Below, piece by piece: positions 9,201 to 17,384 of a DNA stretch of 64,000 nucleotides (its first letter is position 1; the number at the start of each line of letters is the position of its first letter). The notes under the pieces were generated by a model. The model was not told the origin of the DNA. It saw nothing but the letters and a program-made list of their open reading frames with translations, and ran no database searches. The stretch spans positions 947,513 to 1,011,512 of the forward strand of contig BCKQ01000004.1 of assembly GCA_001600695.1 (NCBI GenBank), written 5' to 3'. The DNA is from Ascoidea asiatica. Taxonomy: Eukaryota > Ascomycota > Saccharomycetes > Ascoideales > Ascoideaceae. Both the position numbers and the translations under genes were made by a program.

Positions 9201-10695
9201 CTAAACCTCTTATTTTATTCAATTTTTCCGGAGTTAGTGAAAATTGATAAGGATATCCATGAAATTTTTTATAATCCCTTGATTTGATATCCCAATGTTT
9301 TAAAAATTTTAATTCATATTTTGAAACGAATAAATCATTATTTTGATAAAATTTCAGATCTTGAAAAAATAAGATTGGATTTAAAACTTTTGATAACCCA
9401 TATATTACAGAAAATTTTCTCGCAATAACTAAAGGTATCCAAATTCCTCCACACAAAGTTTTATCATTACTTTCATATAATATACCATTCTGTTCTTTAT
9501 AATTGTTCAAAAATAATCTTCTTAAATTTTTTCTTGCGGACTCACCTTTAAGATTCTCATAAACATCAAACAAATGATTTAAGTTTATATAATTATCAGA
9601 TACTTTTCTCAATATTCTTATTTGTTTATCATAATTCATATATACAAAATATTCAAAGAATTCAATACCACAATAACTTGTTTTTGAGACTCTATTAAAG
9701 GATAATAGAGGTTTTAAGAGTTTAAAGATTTTAAATTTTTTTGATAAATTTCTTGCTATTGGTAATGGTAACCAAATACCTTGAAAAAAAAATTGTAAAT
9801 TTTTATCAAAATTTGAGTAAAATTGATATTTATTATTAATTAAATTTAAACATTCAATTTTTATTTGTTTTGAAAATTTTTTTGATTCATTATGAGATAA
9901 TAAAGATTTAAATCTAGATACATTAACCCAACTGCCAATTTTTTTCCTTGGATATAAATTTTTTAAACCATTGATTTGTAATAAATAACATTCATCATTT
10001 TCGAAAAGTATTGACTTTAATGGTACAGAATAATCACTCAAAGTTGGTTCTATTGAAAAATTAATTGGATAATCTTTCAAAATTGTTAAATTTTTTGTTT
10101 TAAATAAATTTGATTCATATAAAATCTGATGATTTTCTTTTCTTTTTGATTTATGATCTTTTTTAAAGCCTTCTCTATAAAGACTTGAAGGAGAGAGAAT
10201 ATTGAAATCTTTCATGGTTTTATCATTTTCTAGATTACTATTTTTATATATATCATTTTCGTTAGTATAATCCGAAGATTTAATTTCAAATTCTTCAAAA
10301 CCTTTATTTTTTTGCGTACTTTGTATATTTTTAATACTTTGAATATTTTGATTGTTTTGATTATTTTGTTGTTTGTTTTCAGTATTTCGAAAGTTTTTAT
10401 TCTTTTTATTCTTTTCAAAATCTTTAGTATTTATCATCATATCTTTTCTTTTTGAAATTTTATTTTCTTTAACTGATTTAAGATATCGACTAGGATTGTA
10501 CTTTATAGTGATTTTGTGACTAATTTCATTTTTGCTGTTATTGCTATTACTATTGTTTTCATTATGATTAAAAGTTTGCTTATCCTTATTCTTATAATCT
10601 TTATTTCGATTAGCCTTCTTATTGCTGATGCTATCCTTTATCTTATCGTTATCATTTATAATTTCAAAAAAGTGATCACAAGAAAACTGGACCAT
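6289..10695 (-). CDS. Large protein with three degenerate APSES/KilA-N-like modules
   Basis: 1468 residues, no orthologue recognised. After a Lys/Asn-rich tail of about 200 residues come three modules with the plan of APSES (Mbp1/Swi4/StuA-type) domains. Module 1, about 225-320, has GSWVNVSRF, then FFQGIWLPLPIARNLSKKF. Module 2, about 335-440, has VSDNYINLNHLF, then GGIWIPLVIARKFS. Module 3, about 555-680, has RRFSDGYVNIQALI, then an insert and NGKWCSVKDARELI. In known APSES domains the matching segments are DGWVNATQIL and QGTWVPLDIAKQLA. The middle is Ser/Asp/Glu-rich and probably disordered. A helical patch lies near 1103-1215. The tail has SUMO-interacting-like motifs (IIDLVDSTEE near 1380; DIEIVE near 1395) and a basic KKRKRS signal. 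It is probably nuclear, and DNA binding is likely but not shown, since key loop residues vary. It is divergent from CDC5. Confidence 0.6.
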   Translation of the reverse strand: MVQFSCDHFFEIINDNDKIKDSISNKKANRNKDYKNKDKQTFNHNENNSNSNNSKNEISHKITIKYNPSRYLKSVKENKISKRKDMMINTKDFEKNKKNKNFRNTENKQQNNQNNQNIQSIKNIQSTQKNKGFEEFEIKSSDYTNENDIYKNSNLENDKTMKDFNILSPSSLYREGFKKDHKSKRKENHQILYESNLFKTKNLTILKDYPINFSIEPTLSDYSVPLKSILFENDECYLLQINGLKNLYPRKKIGSWVNVSRFKSLLSHNESKKFSKQIKIECLNLINNKYQFYSNFDKNLQFFFQGIWLPLPIARNLSKKFKIFKLLKPLLSFNRVSKTSYCGIEFFEYFVYMNYDKQIRILRKVSDNYINLNHLFDVYENLKGESARKNLRRLFLNNYKEQNGILYESNDKTLCGGIWIPLVIARKFSVIYGLSKVLNPILFFQDLKFYQNNDLFVSKYELKFLKHWDIKSRDYKKFHGYPYQFSLTPEKLNKIRGLVNPNYSQRSSRREILQRNKTDSLSNSILRKPINIKDICDIYTFKVDQRKISQTFYVPRRFSDGYVNIQALIYCAVTISILEINLNSVGSKKDFDDDLRLENVLYYLDKLNSVEFRTIYIGYSLSNSYENYSRTDSKYSNSKSKEDIEIATLEKNKSKIINGKWCSVKDARELIKDFHFDDDHGLVNLLGDNDSRFPIDDFSDFDSSSEDDDFELLPRDSESADEKNIPNNSNSNMKIDSNKLPLKSNDSEEWKRQYKVQDLSKVDIFSLSDDEEDDTAQTDKNKEIEKSTVSHSMSSNIFSSEMAKEISSGSEKVESKKIVSEITSDIPSTDSFIDYTRNSSECSAINSDIYSDPKSGKKEIFDYDSSDFKSDTPLTSFCATSAGISSPESYKKSINESTSKEQKSSSTEKKKTSRALDFVVNSYKCKIDDYISSIEKRLASDSFFGTKIVKKIPEAQKPLDKNLLPKCENKTQNKKDQEIITEAKNEIHKESLKSQRYSTQNKDKSQNKSPLKSPVEKNDLKNSFRYGRHFLDNIKLGSEIGITQKNKDFDNENASTTVNEKNIESSESSTGSEIEFVEEVLVDEDVLDLKSSSSKYNERFSASQEARHLFIEVDRQVMRLSKFLVELIYSDDLDLSCFLQTLEDSLGPFMNLLKKLVLLNLEEFDGLLGAIVPKIDNFRNMIQSCSSFKNNEKFKKIQEKLKQLTILTNKLQCNFRMRKDRTINLPESFSLEKNRKQNSNIRKEIMKKQTKQNRTLIPSPMSDRQNIVSLKSLFSESEDDYSKSDPNIISLDEINESSDISESSDISDSSARFDKFDRFNIDTNTITRSPTPKILPKDEKIVQCFSVEKKYTPSKERLNQVSFKKLSALSNESLLNGFNDENIIDLVDSTEESKSDIEIVEPTHQKKRKRSLTNLRNPLETPDVIKRSKNSFLHDILSDKTENDSIASNSNSTSFSTSSLPFGFSKSI

Positions 10696-10978
10696 ATTAC
10701 ACTATCTTTTAGAATAAAAATGTAACTTATTAGATAAATTATGAAGAAAAACTAGGCAATTGACTAGCCTTGAAATAACTTTTAGTATGTTTAATTTACT
10801 TTATTGTATTGATATTCTTTTATTATTATTGTATTATTTTATCTTTGTTGATTTATGCTCAAAACAGTAATCATGAATTTCAAATATATTTTTCCAGATA
10901 ATCTGAATTTGTTAGTTTCCTTATTTCCAAAGTTTGTTTCCATTTAATCTATGCCACTGTTAACGCTACTTACTTTTT

Positions 10979-11219
10979 CTTTCGCGTTTCTCCTATGTTT
11001 TTGGTGTTTAGGGTAAAATCCGCAGGAATCCGGATAGGCATCATACCCAACGCTATTGCGTGCAGTACACTAACGCGAATTATTTAGCGTGCGTTTTTTT
11101 AGCCTTCGTTGCGTACAATTACTAAAAACAATATTAGCAACGCAATCTGCGTTAGCGCAGCACACGTTGCACCAAAAAGTAGTCGTGCAATGCAATAGTG
11201 CGAACGCATCGCACAACGC
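10979..11219. promoter_or_regulatory. Cluster of AACGC/GCGTT motifs with SCB/MCB-like cores
   Basis: AACGC on the plus strand begins at 11049, 11072, 11139, 11203 and 11215; its complement GCGTT begins at 10984, 11091 and 11149. At 10980-10988 the sequence reads TTTCGCGTT (minus strand AACGCGAAA), matching the SBF/MBF core, and AACGCGAA occurs again at 11072-11079. In such AT-rich DNA eight copies in 240 bases is far above chance. The cluster is 285-525 bases upstream of the APSES-like gene. Confidence 0.45.
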
Positions 11220-11483
11220 TTTCCTGTTCCAGAATAAATGCGCAGTGTCCCGTTATCAAGAGTATTGCGGCTAGTTTGAAAACTAGCCTCTGGTAACTAA
11301 AAATTCCAGCCGCAAGCGTGATATCCCTGCAAGAGCCAGCATTCTCACCAGCCATTGAATCTCGATTTGAAGTTTTTGGGTAAAATAAGCCATTTCACCG
11401 CCTTTGTAGCCACATTGAATCCAAAAAGGGACGCAAGGCGCATAAGTGTTGTTGTTTGTTGATGTTTTGTTTGTGGTTGCTTT

Positions 11484-11546
11484 CCTATTTGGGCCTTTTT
11501 CAGTTTGTGTAAACAGAGAAATACCAAATGCGGGAAAATGTAAACA
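11484..11546 (+). promoter_or_regulatory. Mcm1-like site followed by two forkhead sites (CLB2-cluster-type element)
   Basis: CCTATTTGGG (11484-11493) fits the Mcm1 consensus CCYWWWNNGG. GTAAACA, the Fkh1/Fkh2 core, follows at 11509-11515 and again at 11540-11546. In S. cerevisiae, adjacent Mcm1 and Fkh sites drive G2/M transcription of the CLB2 cluster, which includes CDC5. Here the element lies about 1 kb upstream of CDC5, implying a long leader if functional. Confidence 0.45.
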
Positions 11547-12510
11547 CGTCTTGCTTACTTTCTTCTGAATTTGTTCATTTCTATTCAAAATTTCATTTAC
11601 TTTTATTAAAAGCAGAAAAATTCCATTTTCTCACAGTCAATTTCTGTCTTTTTGCAACTCTTTTAATCGATTTATTCGCCATTTCATCTTCAATTCTTGT
11701 TCATTTTCAGTGAAGTTTGATTAAATGCAATTCAATTTCATTCAATTCTGGTTTTCTTTTTTTTCAATTAACAGCAAATCACTGTCTTCAAGCTTTAATA
11801 TTTTATTTCAAGTTAATATACTTTTTTTATCAAAACTATCACTTCAAAAGGGATTTATTTCACTTACTCATCTTTGATTTTTATTCTACAATTCAAATAA
11901 ATATTAGCTTTATTCTCTTTTTTTTTTTTGATTTTAACTCAAGTTACAATAACTGATCACTAATATCTAATAATTAACAATTATCTCTATAATAATATCA
12001 TCTATATTCACTTCAATGATAGTTATATAAGACTTAAGACTTTATCAAAACTTTTCTTATCATCTTCTTTTCTTATCATATCTTTTATTTAATTATTTAT
12101 TTATATCTTATACCAAAATTTTATTCTTAATACCAATTTATATCCAATTATATACCAGATTATTTTATATCCAATCTTATATCCAACTTTATATCTAATT
12201 TAATATCCAATATACTTTTTCTATATTATAAACTGTATCTTTATCTTCATCTGTACCTTACATAAATATCTATCTCTATTAAAATTAATATCATTTTGCT
12301 TTATCAAAAACTTCAATATTATTTTCATATTATTTATCTTTATTCATCAATCATTATCATTCAAAATCTTATTTCCCTAAAATTTCATACTTCAATCACT
12401 TTATTAGACTTTTCAGATATAATTCTCCATATTACCTAAATAATATTCAAGTTATATTTAATTTATATCCCAAACCTAAACCTAAATTTAATATTAAAAC
12501 TTTTTCAACA

Positions 12511-14535
12511 ATGGGTCAGCCTTTACAAGTTATTGCTTCTCAAGATCTTAATGCAAGAACAAATTTAAGATCAAATATGATTAACCCAAATTTGAATAAT
12601 AATATAAATCAAAATCTAAATTTACAACCTCAAGTTCAACAAAAACAACAAAAAAAGAAAAGAGAAAAATTATCTGCTTTATGTAAAACTCCTCCTTCTG
12701 TCATTAGAACAAGAGGTGGTAGAGATTATCAAAGAGGTTTATTTTTAGGTGAAGGTGGTTTTGCAAGATGTTTTCAAATTAAGGATGATAGTGGAAAAAT
12801 TTATGCTGCAAAAACTGTTGCTAAAGTTTCAATCAAAAATGAAAAAACTAAAACAAAATTATTATCCGAAATTAAAATTCATAAAAGTATGAATCATCCA
12901 AATGTTGTTCAATTCATAGACTGTTTTGAAGATAATGCTAATGTTTATATACTTTTGGAAATTTGTGCAAATGGTTCTTTGATGGATTTATTAAAAAAAC
13001 GTAAAAGTTTAACTGAACCTGAAGTTAGATTTATGATTGTTCAAATTATTGGTGCAATTAAATATATGCATAGTAGAAGAGTTATTCATAGAGATATTAA
13101 GTTAGGTAATATATTCTTTGATTCTGAAATGAATTTAAAAATTGGTGATTTTGGTTTAGCTGCAGTTTTACCTCCAGGAAAATCAAGAAAATATACAATC
13201 TGTGGTACCCCAAATTATATTGCTCCAGAAGTTTTAACCGGTAAAGTTAAAGGTCATAGTTTTGAAGTTGATATTTGGTCAATTGGTATAATGATGTATG
13301 CTTTATTATTTGGTAAACCTCCTTTTCAATCAAAAGAAGTAGATAAAATTTATAAAAGAATTCAGAATACTGATTATTCTTTTCCTTCAAATAAAATTGT
13401 CTCTGATGATGCTAAACAATTAATCTCAGATATTTTATCTTTAGATCCATTGAATAGACCTTCTTTAAATGATATTTTACATTATAAATGGTTTAAAGGA
13501 CCATTCCCTAAAAAACTCGATCCTGAAATTTTGAATTCAATTCCATTTAGTTATTCAAACTTAAGTGCTGTGGATTCTGAGGCAAATTTTTATGGAGCTC
13601 AAGTTGCTTCTGGCCTACTAAATATTGCTCCAAAAAATCCAATAGAAATTTTAAAATCAGATTTAGAATCAGAACAGCCAAAGGCTATTTTACCACAATC
13701 TTTATCTCCAGGTGGTACTAGTAATAAATATAAAGAAATGGTTGTTGTAAATCCAACTGTTTCAAAAAGATTTACTGAAGAAAATCTAATGAATAACATG
13801 ATGAAATCTCCAGCTAAAAAAATAAATTATAATTCAAAATATGATAAAAAATCAGATCAAATTTTAGCAAATGAATGTTTTGAAACTCTTAATGGTATAA
13901 ATATTGCTGAAAGACAAGTAAGAATGAGATCTAGTGTTCAAGAAAAAATAGTTATAAATTCCAAACCAATTTTAATCAGTAAATGGGTAGATTACTCAAA
14001 TAAGCATGGATTTTCTTATCAATTATCAACTAATGATATCGGAGTTTTATTCAACAATGGAAACTCAATTTTAAAATTAGCTAATAATCAAGATTTTTGG
14101 TACATAATTGAAGATAGAATAAAAGGTTGGCTGGCTGATAGTTTCAAAAATGGTCAAGGTCCAGCTGAATTAAAAAGAGAACTAGAAATTGTTGATTTTT
14201 TTGCCAAATATATGAAAGCAAACCTTTGCAAAGTTTCAAATGAAGATAGTGTTAGAGATGAGGATGTTTGGTTAAGAAGATATAGTAGATATGAACCATA
14301 TGTGATGTTCGAACTAAGTAATGGATCTTATCAATTTAACTTCAGAGATCATCATAAAATTTGTATATCTCATAAAGGTAAAATATTTACTTATATTTCC
14401 CCTGATAGAGTTGCCAATACTTTCCCATTAGTTGATTTATTAAAATATGGTGGAATACCGGGTCATAAAGACATTAATTTTGAAGAAAAATATTTGTTAA
14501 TGAAGCAAGCCTTAAAACAAAAAGCTGATATTTAA
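12511..14535 (+). CDS. CDC5: Polo-like kinase Cdc5
   Basis: 674-residue serine/threonine kinase controlling mitotic entry, cohesin cleavage, mitotic exit and cytokinesis, acting at spindle poles, nucleus and bud neck. The N-terminal 60 residues are Asn/Gln-rich. The kinase domain (about 75-330) has glycine loop GEGGFARCF, catalytic Lys101 in YAAK, HRDIKLGN with Asp195, DFG at 213-215 and activation-loop Thr229 in KYTICGTPNYIAPE, matching PLK1 Thr210. Polo box 1 starts near 488 (SKWVDYSNKHGFSYQLS). Polo box 2, near 598-665, has FNFRDHHKI, the His-Lys phosphopeptide pincer. Length and order match S. cerevisiae Cdc5. Upstream Mcm1 and forkhead sites suggest G2/M expression. A rare CTG codon at 14131-14133 falls where Cdc5 has a hydrophobic residue. 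The start is the ATG that opens the frame. Confidence 0.97.
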   Translation: MGQPLQVIASQDLNARTNLRSNMINPNLNNNINQNLNLQPQVQQKQQKKKREKLSALCKTPPSVIRTRGGRDYQRGLFLGEGGFARCFQIKDDSGKIYAAKTVAKVSIKNEKTKTKLLSEIKIHKSMNHPNVVQFIDCFEDNANVYILLEICANGSLMDLLKKRKSLTEPEVRFMIVQIIGAIKYMHSRRVIHRDIKLGNIFFDSEMNLKIGDFGLAAVLPPGKSRKYTICGTPNYIAPEVLTGKVKGHSFEVDIWSIGIMMYALLFGKPPFQSKEVDKIYKRIQNTDYSFPSNKIVSDDAKQLISDILSLDPLNRPSLNDILHYKWFKGPFPKKLDPEILNSIPFSYSNLSAVDSEANFYGAQVASGLLNIAPKNPIEILKSDLESEQPKAILPQSLSPGGTSNKYKEMVVVNPTVSKRFTEENLMNNMMKSPAKKINYNSKYDKKSDQILANECFETLNGINIAERQVRMRSSVQEKIVINSKPILISKWVDYSNKHGFSYQLSTNDIGVLFNNGNSILKLANNQDFWYIIEDRIKGWLADSFKNGQGPAELKRELEIVDFFAKYMKANLCKVSNEDSVRDEDVWLRRYSRYEPYVMFELSNGSYQFNFRDHHKICISHKGKIFTYISPDRVANTFPLVDLLKYGGIPGHKDINFEEKYLLMKQALKQKADI

Positions 14536-14851
14536 GCAATGCAAATTAACTTGATATTTTTTTTTAATTTATGATTCTTTCGTTCTTTTAATGTTTTATA
14601 TACTTCAATTCATTTCTTTTTTTTATTATCAATGCTCATAAAGTTTAATTTTGGGACGTTAATTTGAATTAGTTTTTTTTGTTTTGATTTTTAGATTTCA
14701 GTTTTTTTTTCATTTTTTTTCTTAATTTTTTTTTTTAATATTTTTCTCAATCGTTTTTATTTAATCTATATATTTTTTTCTTACTTTTAACATTTGAAAA
14801 ATTCATATGTCAACAAAAATAAATTACATGCATTTATACTGTCACTACTCT
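14536..14851. other. Convergent intergenic region, T-rich
   Basis: About 315 bases between the 3' ends of CDC5 and FAD1, dominated by long T runs (14555-14790). No gene seen; it probably supplies both 3' end signals. Confidence 0.5.
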
Positions 14852-16030
14852 TTACTTTGTTTTCTTTATTCTTCCAGCTCTTTCTAAATTATCATCTGTT
14901 AAATAATACGCAGGATAGTAATCATTATCAATATTCAAATCTTTTGAGTTTGAAGAGTCTGTATCAAATTTTGAACTTAATTTTAAGTGATTCAAATATT
15001 TTACCAAATGGTTATTATCATTATTAATATTATTATTACTTTTTGATAAATATGGATTTTTAATTGTAGTATTATAACCACCTAAAGAGGTATAGCCAAT
15101 ATCATATAAATTACAATAATTTATATTAAATTTTAATAAAAACCACCAAATTTGCGGTAAATTCCAATTTAAAATTGGATTAATTCTTAAAAAAGAAGGC
15201 CAATCATTATTTGTTAATTGAAATTTTTTTAAATCATTTGCATATGGATCAGTTTTTCTAATGCCAATAAATATTGATTTTTTCAAATTTTTTTTTAAAT
15301 CAAGATAAATTTTAAAACCTTTTTTTAATTCGATATTTTTAAAAGAATCTAAGTTTAATTTAAGTTTTAAATTTAAATTCAAATTATTTTCATTTTCATT
15401 TTTATTATTATAATAATTATATTTATAAATTGAGTTGTTTATAAATTGGTCCATTTCTTTGAAATTATCTTCATAATTTATGTAAACAATATCTATTTCT
15501 AAAGGTTTTTGATTATTATTTTGTTTATTATTATCATTTAAATAGATTAAAATTAAAATTAACATTACCAAGCAATCTTTACCACCATTATAGGATATTG
15601 AAATTTGATCTAAATTATATTTTTCAAAAGTTTCGTCAATTATATTTAAAGTTTCATTGATTTTCATTCTTATGTTTTTCTCAAATTGTTTTACTTCCTC
15701 ATTATATATTTCTTGATCTTCTTTATCTTCTTTATTTTCATTATTTATACTGTTTTCATTGAGATTTTGTATTTTTTGTTGATCTTCCTCAGTTAAGAAA
15801 TCTTTTAGTTCTTTTGACAATCTTGGTATACTATACAGCTCACTCATATCTTGATTTTGTATGGCATTTTGTATATCATTTTTTAAATTATTTTCATTGT
15901 TGACTTCTGTATTATTTTCAGTATAAATTTGATTGATTTTTTCTTTAGTCATATTAAGGTAATAAAAACAAAAAATTGAAAGAATTGAAGTGAATAAAAA
16001 AAATTTGAATAAGTTTCTATTAATTATCAT
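14852..16030 (-). CDS. FAD1: FAD synthetase with an added hydrophobic N-terminus
   Basis: 392-residue FMN adenylyltransferase that makes FAD from FMN and ATP. The PP-loop (PAPS-reductase-like) fold is visible: SYNGGKDCLVMLIL near residues 142-155, FIGIRKTDPYANDLK, DWPSFLRINPILNWNL, YDIGYTSLGG, and the C-terminal signature YYPAYYLTDDNLERAGRIK, all as in yeast Fad1. S. cerevisiae Fad1 is about 306 residues. Here residues 7-25 form a hydrophobic segment (LFKFFLFTSILSIFCFYYL) that could be a signal anchor or mitochondrial sorting signal, followed by an acidic Asn/Glu-rich spacer of about 100 residues. A second in-frame ATG at 15950-15952 (Met27) would give a soluble form, so dual initiation is possible. 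Asn-rich inserts occur inside the catalytic domain. It is divergent from the membrane protein at 16591. Confidence 0.93.
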   Translation of the reverse strand: MIINRNLFKFFLFTSILSIFCFYYLNMTKEKINQIYTENNTEVNNENNLKNDIQNAIQNQDMSELYSIPRLSKELKDFLTEEDQQKIQNLNENSINNENKEDKEDQEIYNEEVKQFEKNIRMKINETLNIIDETFEKYNLDQISISYNGGKDCLVMLILILIYLNDNNKQNNNQKPLEIDIVYINYEDNFKEMDQFINNSIYKYNYYNNKNENENNLNLNLKLKLNLDSFKNIELKKGFKIYLDLKKNLKKSIFIGIRKTDPYANDLKKFQLTNNDWPSFLRINPILNWNLPQIWWFLLKFNINYCNLYDIGYTSLGGYNTTIKNPYLSKSNNNINNDNNHLVKYLNHLKLSSKFDTDSSNSKDLNIDNDYYPAYYLTDDNLERAGRIKKTK

Positions 16031-16590
16031 TACCCTTGTAATATTTTGGCTAATAATTCTACTGTTTTAACTATTTTGTACCTGATTTCTTTCACTGCTT
16101 TGTCTGTTGGTGATTGTTCTTTTATAAGTGATTATAGATTCTCTTCTCTTCTTTAGGTGATGTGATTAAATAGTTGATCTTCTTTTTCACTCGACTCTGC
16201 AACGCTTCAGCTGCGAAAGAAAAGGCGGGAAGGACCCGAAACCCCCGGGAAACTGCGAGAGGGGAGTTCGGGTCACATAAAAATTTGCGGGGCGGTAATA
16301 TTTTGAAAAAAGAGACCGGGTTTGTGGATCTTCTTTATATATATATATGGAAAGAAAACCCGGAAAAGTGGTCTCTACTGGTTTTTGTGTAAGGTTAAAA
16401 GGCCAAGGCTATAACCGAAACTAAAAGATGGTGGTTTTATTCTTTATTGTTTTTTATTATTGTTTATTTTTTATTCCACTTTTTATTGTCTTTTGTTTGA
16501 GCGTCAAGTTTAATAAGTAATTAATTTAAATAGAACAATTCACTTTTAGAAGTCAATTCAATTCAACTAAGTCAATTCAAGCTCAATTCA
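16031..16590. other. Divergent promoter region of FAD1 and the 16591 gene
   Basis: 560 bases. A compact G+C-rich core (about 16195-16330) contains an inverted repeat, GACCCGAA at 16233-16240 and TTCGGGTC at 16267-16274, enclosing CCCCCGGG and GAGGGGAG. It looks like a paired site for a zinc-cluster-type regulator, but no factor can be named. The flanks are AT-rich. Confidence 0.45.
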
Positions 16591-17175
16591 ATGAAGGCAG
16601 TTGATATCAATCTTTATTCTAAAACAAAAGGTAATGCCGCTGATAATGGCAATAACAACAATGATTATGAAGGGAATAATACATCTATTAAAGATCCAAT
16701 AGAAAAATTTATAACTGTTTATATGAAGAAATATTTACCAAATCTTATATATTTAATTACTTTGTTATATTACAGGAGCATTAAAAAAGAATTCAGGTTA
16801 AATTTGAAGGTTAATTATTATTACTCAATCATAGATGAATTCATGAACAAAAATAAACTATTCACAATTTTCAATCTGATTATTTATTCGATTATTTTGA
16901 TTCCACTTAATTTATATTCAATCAATTTAATCTTGGGCGCTTTAACTTATTCATTGAGTAACTTAAATCTTTTACTAAATGGATTTACATTTGTTTCTTC
17001 AATTCAATTATTTAATTGTTTTTGGTCTCAGATTTTAATTTTACCGTTGGATTTAATTGGAATTATTTATGGTGTTTTAGCTAGGTTTTTTCAAATTTTT
17101 GAAAATTATTATTATTTTGCTGTATTAACTTCATATTTACCTGGTTTCCATTATTATGCAAATTCAAAAAAATAA
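16591..17175 (+). CDS. Small multi-spanning membrane protein of unknown function
   Basis: 194 residues, not confidently recognised. The first 40 residues are polar and Asn-rich. Hydrophobic segments lie at about residues 53-68, 91-113, 113-135 and 140-165, with a short polar C-terminus ending in NSKK. The segment ILGALTYSLSNLNLLLNGFTFVSS faintly recalls the core of EI24/Rrt8-Lds-type proteins, some of which sit on lipid droplets, but the match is too weak to assign. Aromatic residues are abundant in the last third. It is divergent from FAD1 and convergent with the promethin-like gene at 17385. The start is the first ATG after an AT-rich leader. Composition resembles the neighbouring genes, so it is probably real. 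Confidence 0.6.
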   Translation: MKAVDINLYSKTKGNAADNGNNNNDYEGNNTSIKDPIEKFITVYMKKYLPNLIYLITLLYYRSIKKEFRLNLKVNYYYSIIDEFMNKNKLFTIFNLIIYSIILIPLNLYSINLILGALTYSLSNLNLLLNGFTFVSSIQLFNCFWSQILILPLDLIGIIYGVLARFFQIFENYYYFAVLTSYLPGFHYYANSKK

Positions 17176-17384
17176 TGTATAAGATAATATATACTATATA
17201 ATATAATATGATATATGATATATTTGAAGAAAAAGCAAAATGTGAAATGCATTATAAATAATATGTAATAAAATAAATGTAAAGAGTAAAGTAGACTATA
17301 AAGTAGAAAGTATAATTAAAAATAAATAGCAATACAATAGGTGATTGAAGGGAGAAAAAAAATGCTAAAAAATGAAAGAAAAAT

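Larger units (their letters stand above)
10696..12510. other. Divergent promoter region between the triple-APSES gene and CDC5
   Basis: 1.8 kb, the most motif-dense intergenic region of the window. A G+C-richer island spans roughly 10970-11550; the last 950 bases before CDC5 are AT-rich and probably include a long transcribed leader. Within the island are an AACGC/GCGTT motif cluster nearest the APSES-like gene and an Mcm1 plus forkhead arrangement facing CDC5, listed separately. Open frames at 11089-11956 are short and unlike the neighbouring genes, so I do not call them. Confidence 0.55.

Noticed and set aside
11089-11956. Cluster of small open frames on both strands upstream of CDC5
   Set aside because: They overlap one another, lack a conserved pattern and coincide with the motif-rich promoter island.
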